This document shows, piece after piece, positions 1-5,443 of a stretch of 5,443 nt of DNA. Made by a program: the position numbers and the translations under genes. Source of the DNA: Anaerolineae bacterium (GTDB lineage: Bacteria > Chloroflexota > Anaerolineae > 4572-78 > NAK82); NCBI GenBank assembly GCA_025062175.1, contig JANXAX010000188.1, forward strand, positions 1 to 5,443, in the 5' to 3' direction. Every line of letters starts with the position of its first letter. Within the stretch, counting starts at the first letter, position 1. The notes under the pieces were generated by a model that had not been told where the DNA came from, did not search any database, and saw only the letters and a list, made by a program, of their open reading frames with translations.

Positions 1-761
1 AGGCGCTCCAGGTTGGCGAGGGCAATTTCGCACTGCCGTTCGAATACGCGATAGACGTAGTCCCGGCGCGTGACCGTGCTGATGTACCACTCCTCGACGT
101 CGCGGATGCCGCGCGGATGCTTCAACCACGGTGCCGGCACCAACGCGATATCCCCGAAGCTGGTGCCGCCGAAGTTGGCCACGATCGCCTTATCAGTCTC
201 CCGGTACAGCCGGTCGGCCTCAGCGGCGAAATACGCCAGGTCCTCGTCCGAGATGGGACCGAACTCTTCCAGGTTGTCTTCCACGTTTAGCTTGGATTCA
301 TCGAGAGGAGGTTGGCGGATGATGGCGTCGAAGTACCAACCGCCGCGCGGCATGCGCCCGCTCGGCGGGACGGATTTGTCGCCTTCCGGATACATCAGGA
401 TATCGCCGTTGGGTTCTGGGTCAGTGTTGAATCCCTCAGGCACTAGCACCGGGGTGCCGTCGAAAGTGGTCCAGGGCTTCCAGTTTTCGTTGCGGAACCC
501 GAAGAGGGTTTTGGGGCTGCCCAGCGGGACCACGTCCACGCCAAGCGCCTCAATCAAATCGGGCTTGATCTCACCCAACATCTGGAAGGGTTCGATCACC
601 TTGACCGGCGTGCCTGGAGCATCCAGACCCAGTGCCTGGCGCAAGCGATAGACCGCGCTCACATGCATTCCTGTAACTGGGGTACTTCCCAGATCGAGGG
701 GAACTCGGTCCGGCTCGCGATGCTCTAACGCTATGCGGATGCGTTCTCTGGAGGTGATCAT
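1..761 (-). CDS. Uroporphyrinogen decarboxylase (URO-D) superfamily protein, N-terminal part (runs off window)
   Basis: An open frame on the minus strand starts with ATG at 761-759 and stays open for 253 codons to the window edge; the family is usually about 350-400 residues, so roughly the last third is missing. The N-terminus has the hallmark of the decarboxylase/methyltransferase-like URO-D superfamily: SRERIRIALEHREPDRVPLD (residues 4-23), followed by a TGxHVxAVYRLRQALGL segment (about 30-46), LGVDVVPL (73-80) and GGWYFD (140-145). The RPxWxMRQAGR motif of true HemE is absent from the N-terminus, so haem synthesis is unlikely. Relatives include corrinoid-linked methyltransferases (MtaA/CmuA type) and many proteins of unknown substrate; which applies here cannot be told without the C-terminus. 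The start is supported by a Shine-Dalgarno sequence and an upstream promoter. It is divergent from the sbcD-sbcC operon. The family call is firm; the reaction is unknown. Confidence 0.87.
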   Translation of the reverse strand, partial: MITSRERIRIALEHREPDRVPLDLGSTPVTGMHVSAVYRLRQALGLDAPGTPVKVIEPFQMLGEIKPDLIEALGVDVVPLGSPKTLFGFRNENWKPWTTFDGTPVLVPEGFNTDPEPNGDILMYPEGDKSVPPSGRMPRGGWYFDAIIRQPPLDESKLNVEDNLEEFGPISDEDLAYFAAEADRLYRETDKAIVANFGGTSFGDIALVPAPWLKHPRGIRDVEEWYISTVTRRDYVYRVFERQCEIALANLER

Positions 762-770
762 CTTTGAAGA

Positions 771-779
771 CCTTTCCTT
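771..779 (-). promoter_or_regulatory. Ribosome binding site of the URO-D family gene
   Basis: On the minus strand the bases read AAGGAAAGG, ending 9 nt before the ATG at 761. This purine-rich Shine-Dalgarno fixes the start codon of the leftward gene. Confidence 0.7.
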
Positions 780-844
780 ATTTTATTCGGCCACTTTTGC
801 TGCGCGCTGACTTGTGCTCTGAAAAGGCACCAGCATCCAACAAA

Positions 845-873
845 AGTATAACATTTCCGCGCGATAAAAGCAA
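845..873 (-). promoter_or_regulatory. Sigma-70-type promoter of the leftward URO-D family gene
   Basis: On the minus strand a -35 box TTGCTT (873-868, 3 of 6 consensus) and a -10 box TATACT (850-845, 5 of 6) are separated by exactly 17 bp. It lies in an AT-rich island within GC-rich surroundings. Transcription would begin near 838, giving a leader of about 77 nt before the ATG at 761. The boxes are read directly; activity is inferred. Confidence 0.6.
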
Positions 874-877
874 ATGG

Positions 878-904
878 AATAATTGATACAGTTCATCAAT
901 TATT
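878..904. repeat. Perfect 10-bp inverted repeat, candidate operator
   Basis: AATAATTGAT (878-887) and ATCAATTATT (895-904) are exact reverse complements with a 7-base spacer. The dyad ends 4 bp upstream of the leftward -35 box and lies 39 bp upstream of the rightward -35 box. Its AT-rich arms and promoter-proximal place fit a binding site for a dimeric transcription factor better than a terminator, because no T tract follows on either strand and no gene ends here. Centred near 891, it would sit around -53 from the predicted leftward start. The regulator is unknown. Confidence 0.5.
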
Positions 905-943
905 GTAGGGCTGCGTGATTCTATCGCAGAGGATGAGGATACT

Positions 944-972
944 TGGACAGCCCGGACACAGCCGGGTATAAT
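944..972 (+). promoter_or_regulatory. Sigma-70-type promoter of the sbcD-sbcC operon
   Basis: A -35 box TGGACA (944-949, 5 of 6 consensus) and a perfect -10 box TATAAT (967-972) are separated by 17 bp. The start of transcription would fall near 979, giving a short leader of about 28 nt before the sbcD ATG. Such a near-consensus promoter suggests constitutive expression unless the palindrome that fills its spacer (951-966) is a repressor site. Confidence 0.75.
951..966. repeat. Short inverted repeat inside the sbcD promoter spacer
   Basis: CCCGG (951-955) and CCGGG (962-966) are exact reverse complements separated by 6 bases and occupy nearly all of the -35/-10 spacer. It may be an operator, but a 5-bp GC dyad can arise by chance in this composition. 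Confidence 0.3.
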
Positions 973-977
973 CACCC

Positions 978-992
978 GTGCCAACGAGGCAC
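978..992 (+). repeat. Small hairpin at the 5' end of the sbcD leader
   Basis: GTGCC (978-982) and GGCAC (988-992) can pair across the 5-base loop AACGA. The hairpin would begin at the predicted transcription start and end exactly where the Shine-Dalgarno begins, so it could stabilise the mRNA 5' end while leaving the ribosome site free. The stem is short, so function is uncertain. Confidence 0.3.
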
Positions 993-998
993 AAGGAG
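993..998 (+). promoter_or_regulatory. Ribosome binding site of sbcD
   Basis: AAGGAG lies 8 nt before the ATG at 1007, a near-ideal Shine-Dalgarno that settles the sbcD start. Confidence 0.8.
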
Positions 999-1006
999 AC
1001 CGAGCG

Positions 1007-2296
1007 ATGCGTTGCAAGTTTCTACACCTGTCAGACGTCCACCTCGGCTACCAGCAGTACAACCTTAAAGAACGTTTCAACGATTTCGGCCGCGCGTTTG
1101 AATATATTGTCCAGCGAGCCATCGAAGAGCAAGTGGATTTCGTGCTGCTCGCCGGCGACCTGTTCCACAAACGATCGATCGATCCCCCCACCTTGCTGCA
1201 GGCGGTCATGCCGCTGGAAATGCTGAAAGAGAAAGGCATCCCGGTGCTGGCGATCGAGGGCAACCACGACCGCCCGCACTATCAAGAGGTCATCTCCTGG
1301 ATGGACTTTTTAACCGATCGCGGCTATCTGATCGCGCTGCGTCCCTCCTTTGAGAGCGGGAAGGCGATCTTAAAAGAATGGGATGGCTTTTGCGGAGCTT
1401 ACGTGGACTTGAGATCGCGCCGCGATCCCAAGGGGATGGTGCGCGTCTATGGCGTGCCTTATTATGGTGCGGCCACGAAACAGGTGATCCCGACGCTCCG
1501 AGACGCGCTGAACGAGATGGATCACCGCGGGGTGGACTATGTGATTATGATGTTGCATGCTGGCCCGGATGACGTATTGCCGCACTACCTTGCCACTGTG
1601 CCACAAAGTGTGCTGACACCGCTGCGCGAATTTGTGCACTATCTGGCCCTGGGGCACATCCACAAACCCTACGAGCGCGAAAACTGGATGTTCAACCCGG
1701 GCTCTCCGGAGACATGCAGCAGCGAAGAGGTGGCATGGCCGGAGCGCGGCTTCTATCTGGTCGAGGTGGACACCGCTGCACAGCCCATCCACCGCGCACG
1801 CCGCATACAAAATCCGCGCCGGCCATTTGTCCAGGTGCCGATCAACGTGGAATTGTTTCAGGAGCTGCAAGAGCTCTACGTGTCCATTCCCGCTAAGCTG
1901 GGGGAGCACATCAGAGGTCCAGATGCTGCCCAACCAGTGGTCGAGGTCGTCCTGGAGGGCATCTGGCCGTTCGCCAGCGAGCGCGTCGATGTCGAGCGCA
2001 TCCGTTCCATCGTCGCCCAGCAGGTCGAACCGTTGGTCGTGCGCGTCACCAATCGCACCGTCGCACGTGGGACGTCCGATCCAGATGGGGACAACTTATC
2101 GCACGCAGAGCTGGAGCGACGCGTGTTTCAGCACCTCTTCGAGCAGGATGTGCGTTATGCGTTCCATGCTGCGCAATGGGCGCAACTGGCCATCGAGATC
2201 AAACGGATGGTGCTGGAGGAGTCCTCGCCGCAAAGCATCGTGGAGCATCTGCAGCACTATATGGAAGAACAGCAGCTGAATGTTTCAGACCTATAG
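1007..2296 (+). CDS. sbcD: SbcD/Mre11-family DNA double-strand-break nuclease
   Basis: This 429-residue protein is the nuclease subunit of the SbcCD (Mre11-Rad50) complex, which trims and opens DNA ends and hairpins in the cytoplasm using two manganese ions. All phosphoesterase motifs are intact: DVH (D10, H12), GDLFH (D51), GNHD (N86, H87), LHAG (H184) and GHIH (H217, H219), then NPGSPE (230-235). Spacings between motifs match the archaeal enzyme from Pyrococcus furiosus as I remember its numbering (D8, H10, D49, N84, H173, H206, H208), apart from a small insertion before the fourth motif. Residues about 270-355 fit the capping domain, and a helical C-terminus (about 363-429, from LSHAELERRV onward) fits the Rad50-binding region. 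The ATG follows a strong Shine-Dalgarno and promoter. The gene is followed after 12 bp by its partner sbcC. No residue needed for catalysis is missing. Confidence 0.97.
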   Translation: MRCKFLHLSDVHLGYQQYNLKERFNDFGRAFEYIVQRAIEEQVDFVLLAGDLFHKRSIDPPTLLQAVMPLEMLKEKGIPVLAIEGNHDRPHYQEVISWMDFLTDRGYLIALRPSFESGKAILKEWDGFCGAYVDLRSRRDPKGMVRVYGVPYYGAATKQVIPTLRDALNEMDHRGVDYVIMMLHAGPDDVLPHYLATVPQSVLTPLREFVHYLALGHIHKPYERENWMFNPGSPETCSSEEVAWPERGFYLVEVDTAAQPIHRARRIQNPRRPFVQVPINVELFQELQELYVSIPAKLGEHIRGPDAAQPVVEVVLEGIWPFASERVDVERIRSIVAQQVEPLVVRVTNRTVARGTSDPDGDNLSHAELERRVFQHLFEQDVRYAFHAAQWAQLAIEIKRMVLEESSPQSIVEHLQHYMEEQQLNVSDL

Positions 2297-2300
2297 GGGA
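2295..2300 (+). promoter_or_regulatory. Ribosome binding site of sbcC, overlapping the sbcD stop codon
   Basis: AGGGGA starts on the second base of the sbcD stop codon TAG (2294-2296) and ends 8 nt before the GTG at 2309. It decides the GTG start and means that ribosomes ending sbcD cover the sbcC start site, which favours translational coupling. Confidence 0.75.
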
Positions 2301-2308
2301 TTATTATT

Positions 2309-5023
2309 GTGTTAATCGTACGCGTTGAGCTGCAAAACGTGAAGAGCTATCGCGATCAAATCGTCGAGTTTGCAGCCGGCACCAATGCCATCTATGGCGA
2401 GAACGGCGCCGGCAAGAGCACCTTGCTCGAGGCGATCGGCTTTGCTCTCTTTAACCACCCACCTTCGCGCCAATCCGATTTCGTGCGCCAGGGACAGCAG
2501 AGCGGCTGTGTCACTGTGCACTTCGTCTCGGGCAAGGACGCGCGCACGTATCAGGTGGCGCGCCGTTTCGGCAATAGCGCGGAGTACTTCGTCTACGACC
2601 CCGAGCTCAAGCTCAAAATTGCCAGCGGGCGTAAGGACGTGCTGGACTGGCTCAAGGAACACTTGGGACTCGAAGGGACTGCCGACCCGGCGGTGCTCTT
2701 CCGCGATGCCATCGGGGTGCCGCAGGGGTTGCTCACGAGCGCTTTCCTGCAGGCCCCCTCAGAGCGCAAGCCCACCTTCGACCGCCTGCTGCAGGTGGAC
2801 GACTTTGAAAAAGTGTATCAAGAGCTGCGCGAGACGCGCAATTATCTCAAAGACCGCCTGGCTCGGGTGCAGGCGCGCATCGCCGCGCTAGAAGAACGGG
2901 TGCGGCGCTTGCCGGAGCTCCAACAACAGTTGGACGCACTGGTAAGCAAGATTTCTGAGGTCGAGAAGCGTCTGGAAGAGATCGGCATCCGATTAGAGCA
3001 CGTGACAGCACGACGGGACGAGTTGGAAGACCTCAAACAACAACTGGACGATCTCGAACTAAAGATCGAAAAGCTTGAGATCCAATTGAAGAAGGTAAGA
3101 GAGCAGCTGAAGGACGCAGAGGAAGAGCTTCAGAAGTCAGAGGAAGCCGCTCGAATCGTCGAGGAGTGCCGTGCGGATTATGAAGCGTATTGCAAAGCCA
3201 AGGATGAACTCGACCGTCAGGAGGGGATGCGCAAGATACGTGACCAGCTGCTTGAAACCGAGCGCGGGCTGAAAAATCAGATCGAGCGGAATCAGGATAG
3301 AGCGGAGCGGTTGGAAACAGAATTGCGGGAGGCAGAAAGGGCAACAGAGGAGATGGAAAGGCTACAGCCCCTCGTCGTCCGCCAGGAGCAGCTGGAACGT
3401 GAGCTACACGAGCTGCACGAGGGTGCGTGCGAGCTCGCCCTCGCGCAACGGCAGCTGCAGAAGCTGCGTGACAGCATCCAGGAGAACTGGAAACGTCTGA
3501 AGGCCGTGCGTGAAGGGCTGGAAGAGGCAAGAAAAACAGAGGGTAATTTGCGGCAAACCGAAGAGGAGCTGAGACGAGTGCGCGCCGCCAAAAGCGCTGC
3601 AGAGCAGCAACAAGGTGTCTTGCAGGCCGAGATAGAACGCTTGAAAAAACAGACCACCGCCCTGGAGACAGCCGAATCGACCATCTGCCCGATGTGTGAA
3701 CAGCCGCTCTCTGCGAGCCGCCGGGACGAACTGTTGGCGCGCAACCACGCTCAGCTCGAGAAGACGTGCACCGAATATCAAAGGCTAAGCCAGCAAGTCA
3801 CAGAGTGGTCCGAGCAGATCCAACAATGCGAGGAGCGCCTTGCTGCGCTCAGATCACAGTTGCGCCAGCTGCCGAATGAGAGGGGGCGCGTGGAGCAGAT
3901 CAAGCAGCTGGTTCAATTGCGGGCCGAGAGGGCACAATCGCGTCAAAACGTGGCAAAGTTAGAGAAAGTGCCCATGCACCTTCAAGCGCTTGAGGATGAG
4001 CTGAAGGGGCTGGGCGACCCGCGCGCGGAGTATCAGCGCCTGTCCGGCATCGCCCAAAAACGCACCGCTATCGCTTGCGAACTCGCGTCGGTACAACAGG
4101 AGATCGCGCGCTTGCAGGAGGAGCTGGACCGCGTCGAAAAAAAATTATTGCCTTACGCCGACCTCGACGCCGTCATAGCGCGGCTGCTTGCGGAGATGGC
4201 CACCCGAGAACCGAATTATCGGCGCTTTCTGGAGCATAAATCCCTGGCTGATATGTTGCCAGAACGGCGGGACAGGGCAGAACACCTCAGGCAGGAACTT
4301 CAGAACCTGGAGGCACAGCGCAGACAAGCCTTCGAAGAGCGTGACCAAGTGGCCGGCGCGTTCGACGCGAATGCGCTAGAAGCCCTGCGTGCCGAAGAGG
4401 AGCGCCTCAAAGACGAACGCTCCCGGCTGGAAGGCGAACTGAAGATGCTGACAAAGCAATTGAAACAAGTCGAAGACGAAATAAAGGAAATTGAAGGTGC
4501 CAGGGAAGAGTTGCAGCGCGCGCAAGAGGAGCTCAAACAGATCGAGCGCACCGACCGGGTGATCGAGTTCATGCGCAACGTCATCCGTAGTGCGGGTCCG
4601 CGAATGGTGCGCGTAGTCGCTGCGCGCGTCTCGGCAGCGGCGACGCGCATCTTTCGCGAGATCATGGCCGACCCCACCTTGCGCCTGCAATGGAAAGAGG
4701 ATTACGGCATCGTGCTAGAGGTGGACGGCCGCGAACGCACTTTCGAGCAATTGTCAGGTGGCGAACAGATGGCCGCCGCACTCGCCGTGCGGCTGGCGTT
4801 GTTGCGCGAGCTCTCAGAGGTGGACGTCGCTTTCTTCGACGAGCCCACCTCGAATCTGGACAGCACGCGACGGGAAAACCTGGCCACCCAGATCGCTGCC
4901 ATCCGCCACACCGGTCTGTCCCAACTCTTTATCATCAGTCACGACGATACCTTCCGAGAAGTGACCGACCACGTGGTCCACGTGCGCAAGGAGCGTGGCG
5001 AGAGCATCGTAGAAACGCTGTAA
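2309..5023 (+). CDS. sbcC: SbcC/Rad50-family ATPase of the DNA-repair nuclease complex
   Basis: This 904-residue SMC-like ATPase binds DNA and, through ATP-driven head dimerisation, controls access of the SbcD nuclease. The start is GTG. The N-lobe has Walker A GENGAGKST (residues 30-38, K36) and a Q-loop glutamine (Q139 in VPQGLL). A long Glu/Arg/Leu/Gln-rich coiled coil runs from about 166 to 458, the zinc hook is CPMC (C460, C463), and a returning coil of similar length ends near 750. The C-lobe holds signature LSGGEQ (815-820), Walker B VAFFDE (D844, E845), D-loop SNLD (848-851) and the H-loop histidine H878 in ISHDD. Length is near archaeal Rad50 (about 880 residues) and shorter than Escherichia coli SbcC (1,048 residues). 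The hook and both ATPase halves are complete, so the protein should be functional. The returning coil has breaks around GDPR (569-572) and about 613-650. It is the second gene of the operon. Confidence 0.97.
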   Translation: MLIVRVELQNVKSYRDQIVEFAAGTNAIYGENGAGKSTLLEAIGFALFNHPPSRQSDFVRQGQQSGCVTVHFVSGKDARTYQVARRFGNSAEYFVYDPELKLKIASGRKDVLDWLKEHLGLEGTADPAVLFRDAIGVPQGLLTSAFLQAPSERKPTFDRLLQVDDFEKVYQELRETRNYLKDRLARVQARIAALEERVRRLPELQQQLDALVSKISEVEKRLEEIGIRLEHVTARRDELEDLKQQLDDLELKIEKLEIQLKKVREQLKDAEEELQKSEEAARIVEECRADYEAYCKAKDELDRQEGMRKIRDQLLETERGLKNQIERNQDRAERLETELREAERATEEMERLQPLVVRQEQLERELHELHEGACELALAQRQLQKLRDSIQENWKRLKAVREGLEEARKTEGNLRQTEEELRRVRAAKSAAEQQQGVLQAEIERLKKQTTALETAESTICPMCEQPLSASRRDELLARNHAQLEKTCTEYQRLSQQVTEWSEQIQQCEERLAALRSQLRQLPNERGRVEQIKQLVQLRAERAQSRQNVAKLEKVPMHLQALEDELKGLGDPRAEYQRLSGIAQKRTAIACELASVQQEIARLQEELDRVEKKLLPYADLDAVIARLLAEMATREPNYRRFLEHKSLADMLPERRDRAEHLRQELQNLEAQRRQAFEERDQVAGAFDANALEALRAEEERLKDERSRLEGELKMLTKQLKQVEDEIKEIEGAREELQRAQEELKQIERTDRVIEFMRNVIRSAGPRMVRVVAARVSAAATRIFREIMADPTLRLQWKEDYGIVLEVDGRERTFEQLSGGEQMAAALAVRLALLRELSEVDVAFFDEPTSNLDSTRRENLATQIAAIRHTGLSQLFIISHDDTFREVTDHVVHVRKERGESIVETL

Positions 5024-5024
5024 T

Positions 5025-5030
5025 GGAAGG
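5025..5030 (+). promoter_or_regulatory. Ribosome binding site of the downstream membrane-protein gene
   Basis: GGAAGG lies just after the sbcC stop codon and 8 nt before the GTG at 5039. It supports the GTG start over an ATG at 5023 that overlaps the sbcC stop, since that ATG would have the site downstream of it. Confidence 0.55.
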
Positions 5031-5038
5031 TAAGCCAC

Positions 5039-5428
5039 GTGAACGAAAAGAATTCCTCAACCACGCTGTCGCGTTTCTTGTCACAACGCTCGTCGCTGAC
5101 CACGTGTATGATCGTGACCCTGGTCACCATCTCGTTCTCCATCGGCGGCCTGTTGGGCGGCATCGTCGGGGGCGGACTGGTCTTATGGGCGAGTGGCCTG
5201 CCGCTGAACACGATGCCGACACAATTGGACAGGGTCGATCCACCTCTGTGTGAATGTGAGACGGCAGTTTCCGAAGCCGCCCTTGCCTCTCCTACTCCGA
5301 CCGCGACCGAGACCCCCACGCCGACCCTCACCTTGATCCCCCCCCCCCCCCCCCCCCCCGCAACCGCGGCCCCCACCCGCGCGGGTAGTGGCGCGCCGGG
5401 GTTGGCGGCGGTTTTGTCCAATGTGTAA
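5039..5428 (+). CDS. Predicted membrane-anchored protein with glycine-zipper helix and Thr/Pro stalk; 3' end uncertain
   Basis: I do not recognise a named family. As read, the frame encodes 129 residues from a GTG start. Residues 1-21 are polar with K4, R12 and R17; about 22-50 form one hydrophobic segment with glycines at 36, 37, 40, 41, 44, 45 and 46 (glycine-zipper pattern). Residues 54-82 are acidic and contain CEC (71-73). Then comes PTPTATETPTPT (85-96), a seven-proline run (101-107) and an Ala/Gly-rich tail to a TAA at 5426. The charge pattern predicts the N-terminus inside and the stalk outside the membrane. Such Thr/Pro linkers commonly join an anchor to an extracytoplasmic domain, for example in membrane-anchored HtrA-like proteases of Chloroflexota; no such domain is visible, so this is only a possibility. 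The proline run is encoded by 22 consecutive C, so a length error could have created a false early stop. It begins 15 bp after sbcC and is probably in the same transcript. Confidence 0.6.
   Translation: MNEKNSSTTLSRFLSQRSSLTTCMIVTLVTISFSIGGLLGGIVGGGLVLWASGLPLNTMPTQLDRVDPPLCECETAVSEAALASPTPTATETPTPTLTLIPPPPPPPATAAPTRAGSGAPGLAAVLSNV
5338..5359 (+). repeat. Homopolymeric C tract (22 C)
   Basis: Twenty-two consecutive C bases lie inside the third gene and encode the end of an Ile codon plus seven Pro. Tracts of this length slip during replication and are often miscounted in sequencing. With one C fewer, the frame stays open to the window end; with two fewer it stops at TAG 5386-5388. It may be a phase-variable tract or an assembly error. 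Confidence 0.9.
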
Positions 5429-5443
5429 CCCCCGCCCGCCCCC

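Noticed and set aside
70..651. Plus-strand 193-codon frame opposite the URO-D family gene
   Set aside because: It is antisense to a clear protein-coding frame; its Ser/Pro/Arg-rich product is typical of the reverse strand of GC-rich genes.
778..1017. Minus-strand 79-codon frame across the intergenic region
   Set aside because: It covers both divergent promoters and the start of sbcD, and its product has no recognisable features.
1370..1933. Minus-strand 187-codon frame within sbcD
   Set aside because: It is the antisense of conserved nuclease codons and has no promoter or ribosome site of note.
2930..3700. More A-rich stretch in the middle of sbcC as a sign of transfer
   Set aside because: The change follows the Lys, Glu and Gln content of the coiled coil and needs no foreign origin.
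4137..4144. Run of eight A in sbcC as a possible frameshift or slippage site
   Set aside because: The protein is continuous through it with a complete C-lobe downstream, so no frameshift is needed; both alternative frames soon stop, and eight A is short for efficient slippage.
5023..5253. ATG overlapping the sbcC stop (TAATG) opening a 76-codon frame
   Set aside because: The overlap looks like a classic coupled start, but the product is His/Arg-rich with no recognisable domain. The GTG frame at 5039 has a ribosome site, a transmembrane helix and a Thr/Pro stalk, so it is the better gene.
4939..5421. Minus-strand 160-codon frame with a polyglycine run
   Set aside because: The glycine run is only the complement of the poly-C tract, and the frame overlaps the sbcC C-terminus and the third gene.

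Overview
The window holds a divergent gene pair whose rightward arm is a DNA-repair operon. The base composition (GC-rich, with an AT-rich intergenic island), the Thr/Pro stalk in the last gene, and the style of the leftward decarboxylase-like protein suggest a bacterium of the Chloroflexota or a similar environmental lineage. That is inference from sequence style only; no marker gene is present. The last bases are low-complexity C/G sequence and may lie at the end of a contig.

Layout. Positions 1-761 (minus strand) carry the N-terminal 253 residues of a uroporphyrinogen-decarboxylase-superfamily protein; its C-terminus is outside the window. Positions 762-1006 are a 245-bp divergent intergenic region with a good sigma-70-type promoter on each strand, a perfect 10-bp inverted repeat beside the leftward promoter, and two small palindromes around the rightward -10 box. 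Positions 1007-2296 encode an SbcD/Mre11 nuclease and 2309-5023 its partner SbcC/Rad50 ATPase, 12 bp apart, with the second gene's Shine-Dalgarno overlapping the first gene's stop codon. Positions 5039-5428 encode a small predicted membrane-anchored protein with a glycine-zipper transmembrane helix and a Thr/Pro then polyproline stalk. This stalk is encoded partly by a run of 22 C, so the reading frame beyond it is uncertain.

How it works together. Mre11 and Rad50 form the conserved complex that tethers and processes DNA ends: Rad50 gives an ATP-driven clamp with long coiled coils joined by a zinc hook, and Mre11 gives the Mn-dependent nuclease. All catalytic residues are visible in both proteins, so the complex should be active. 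No terminator is seen after sbcC, and the third gene starts 15 bp downstream with its own ribosome binding site, so it is probably co-transcribed; a functional link to repair is not shown. I saw no RNA genes, CRISPR arrays or mobile elements. The core of the window is a standard repair operon; the least explained parts are the third gene, the poly-C tract and the AT-rich palindrome in the divergent promoter region.
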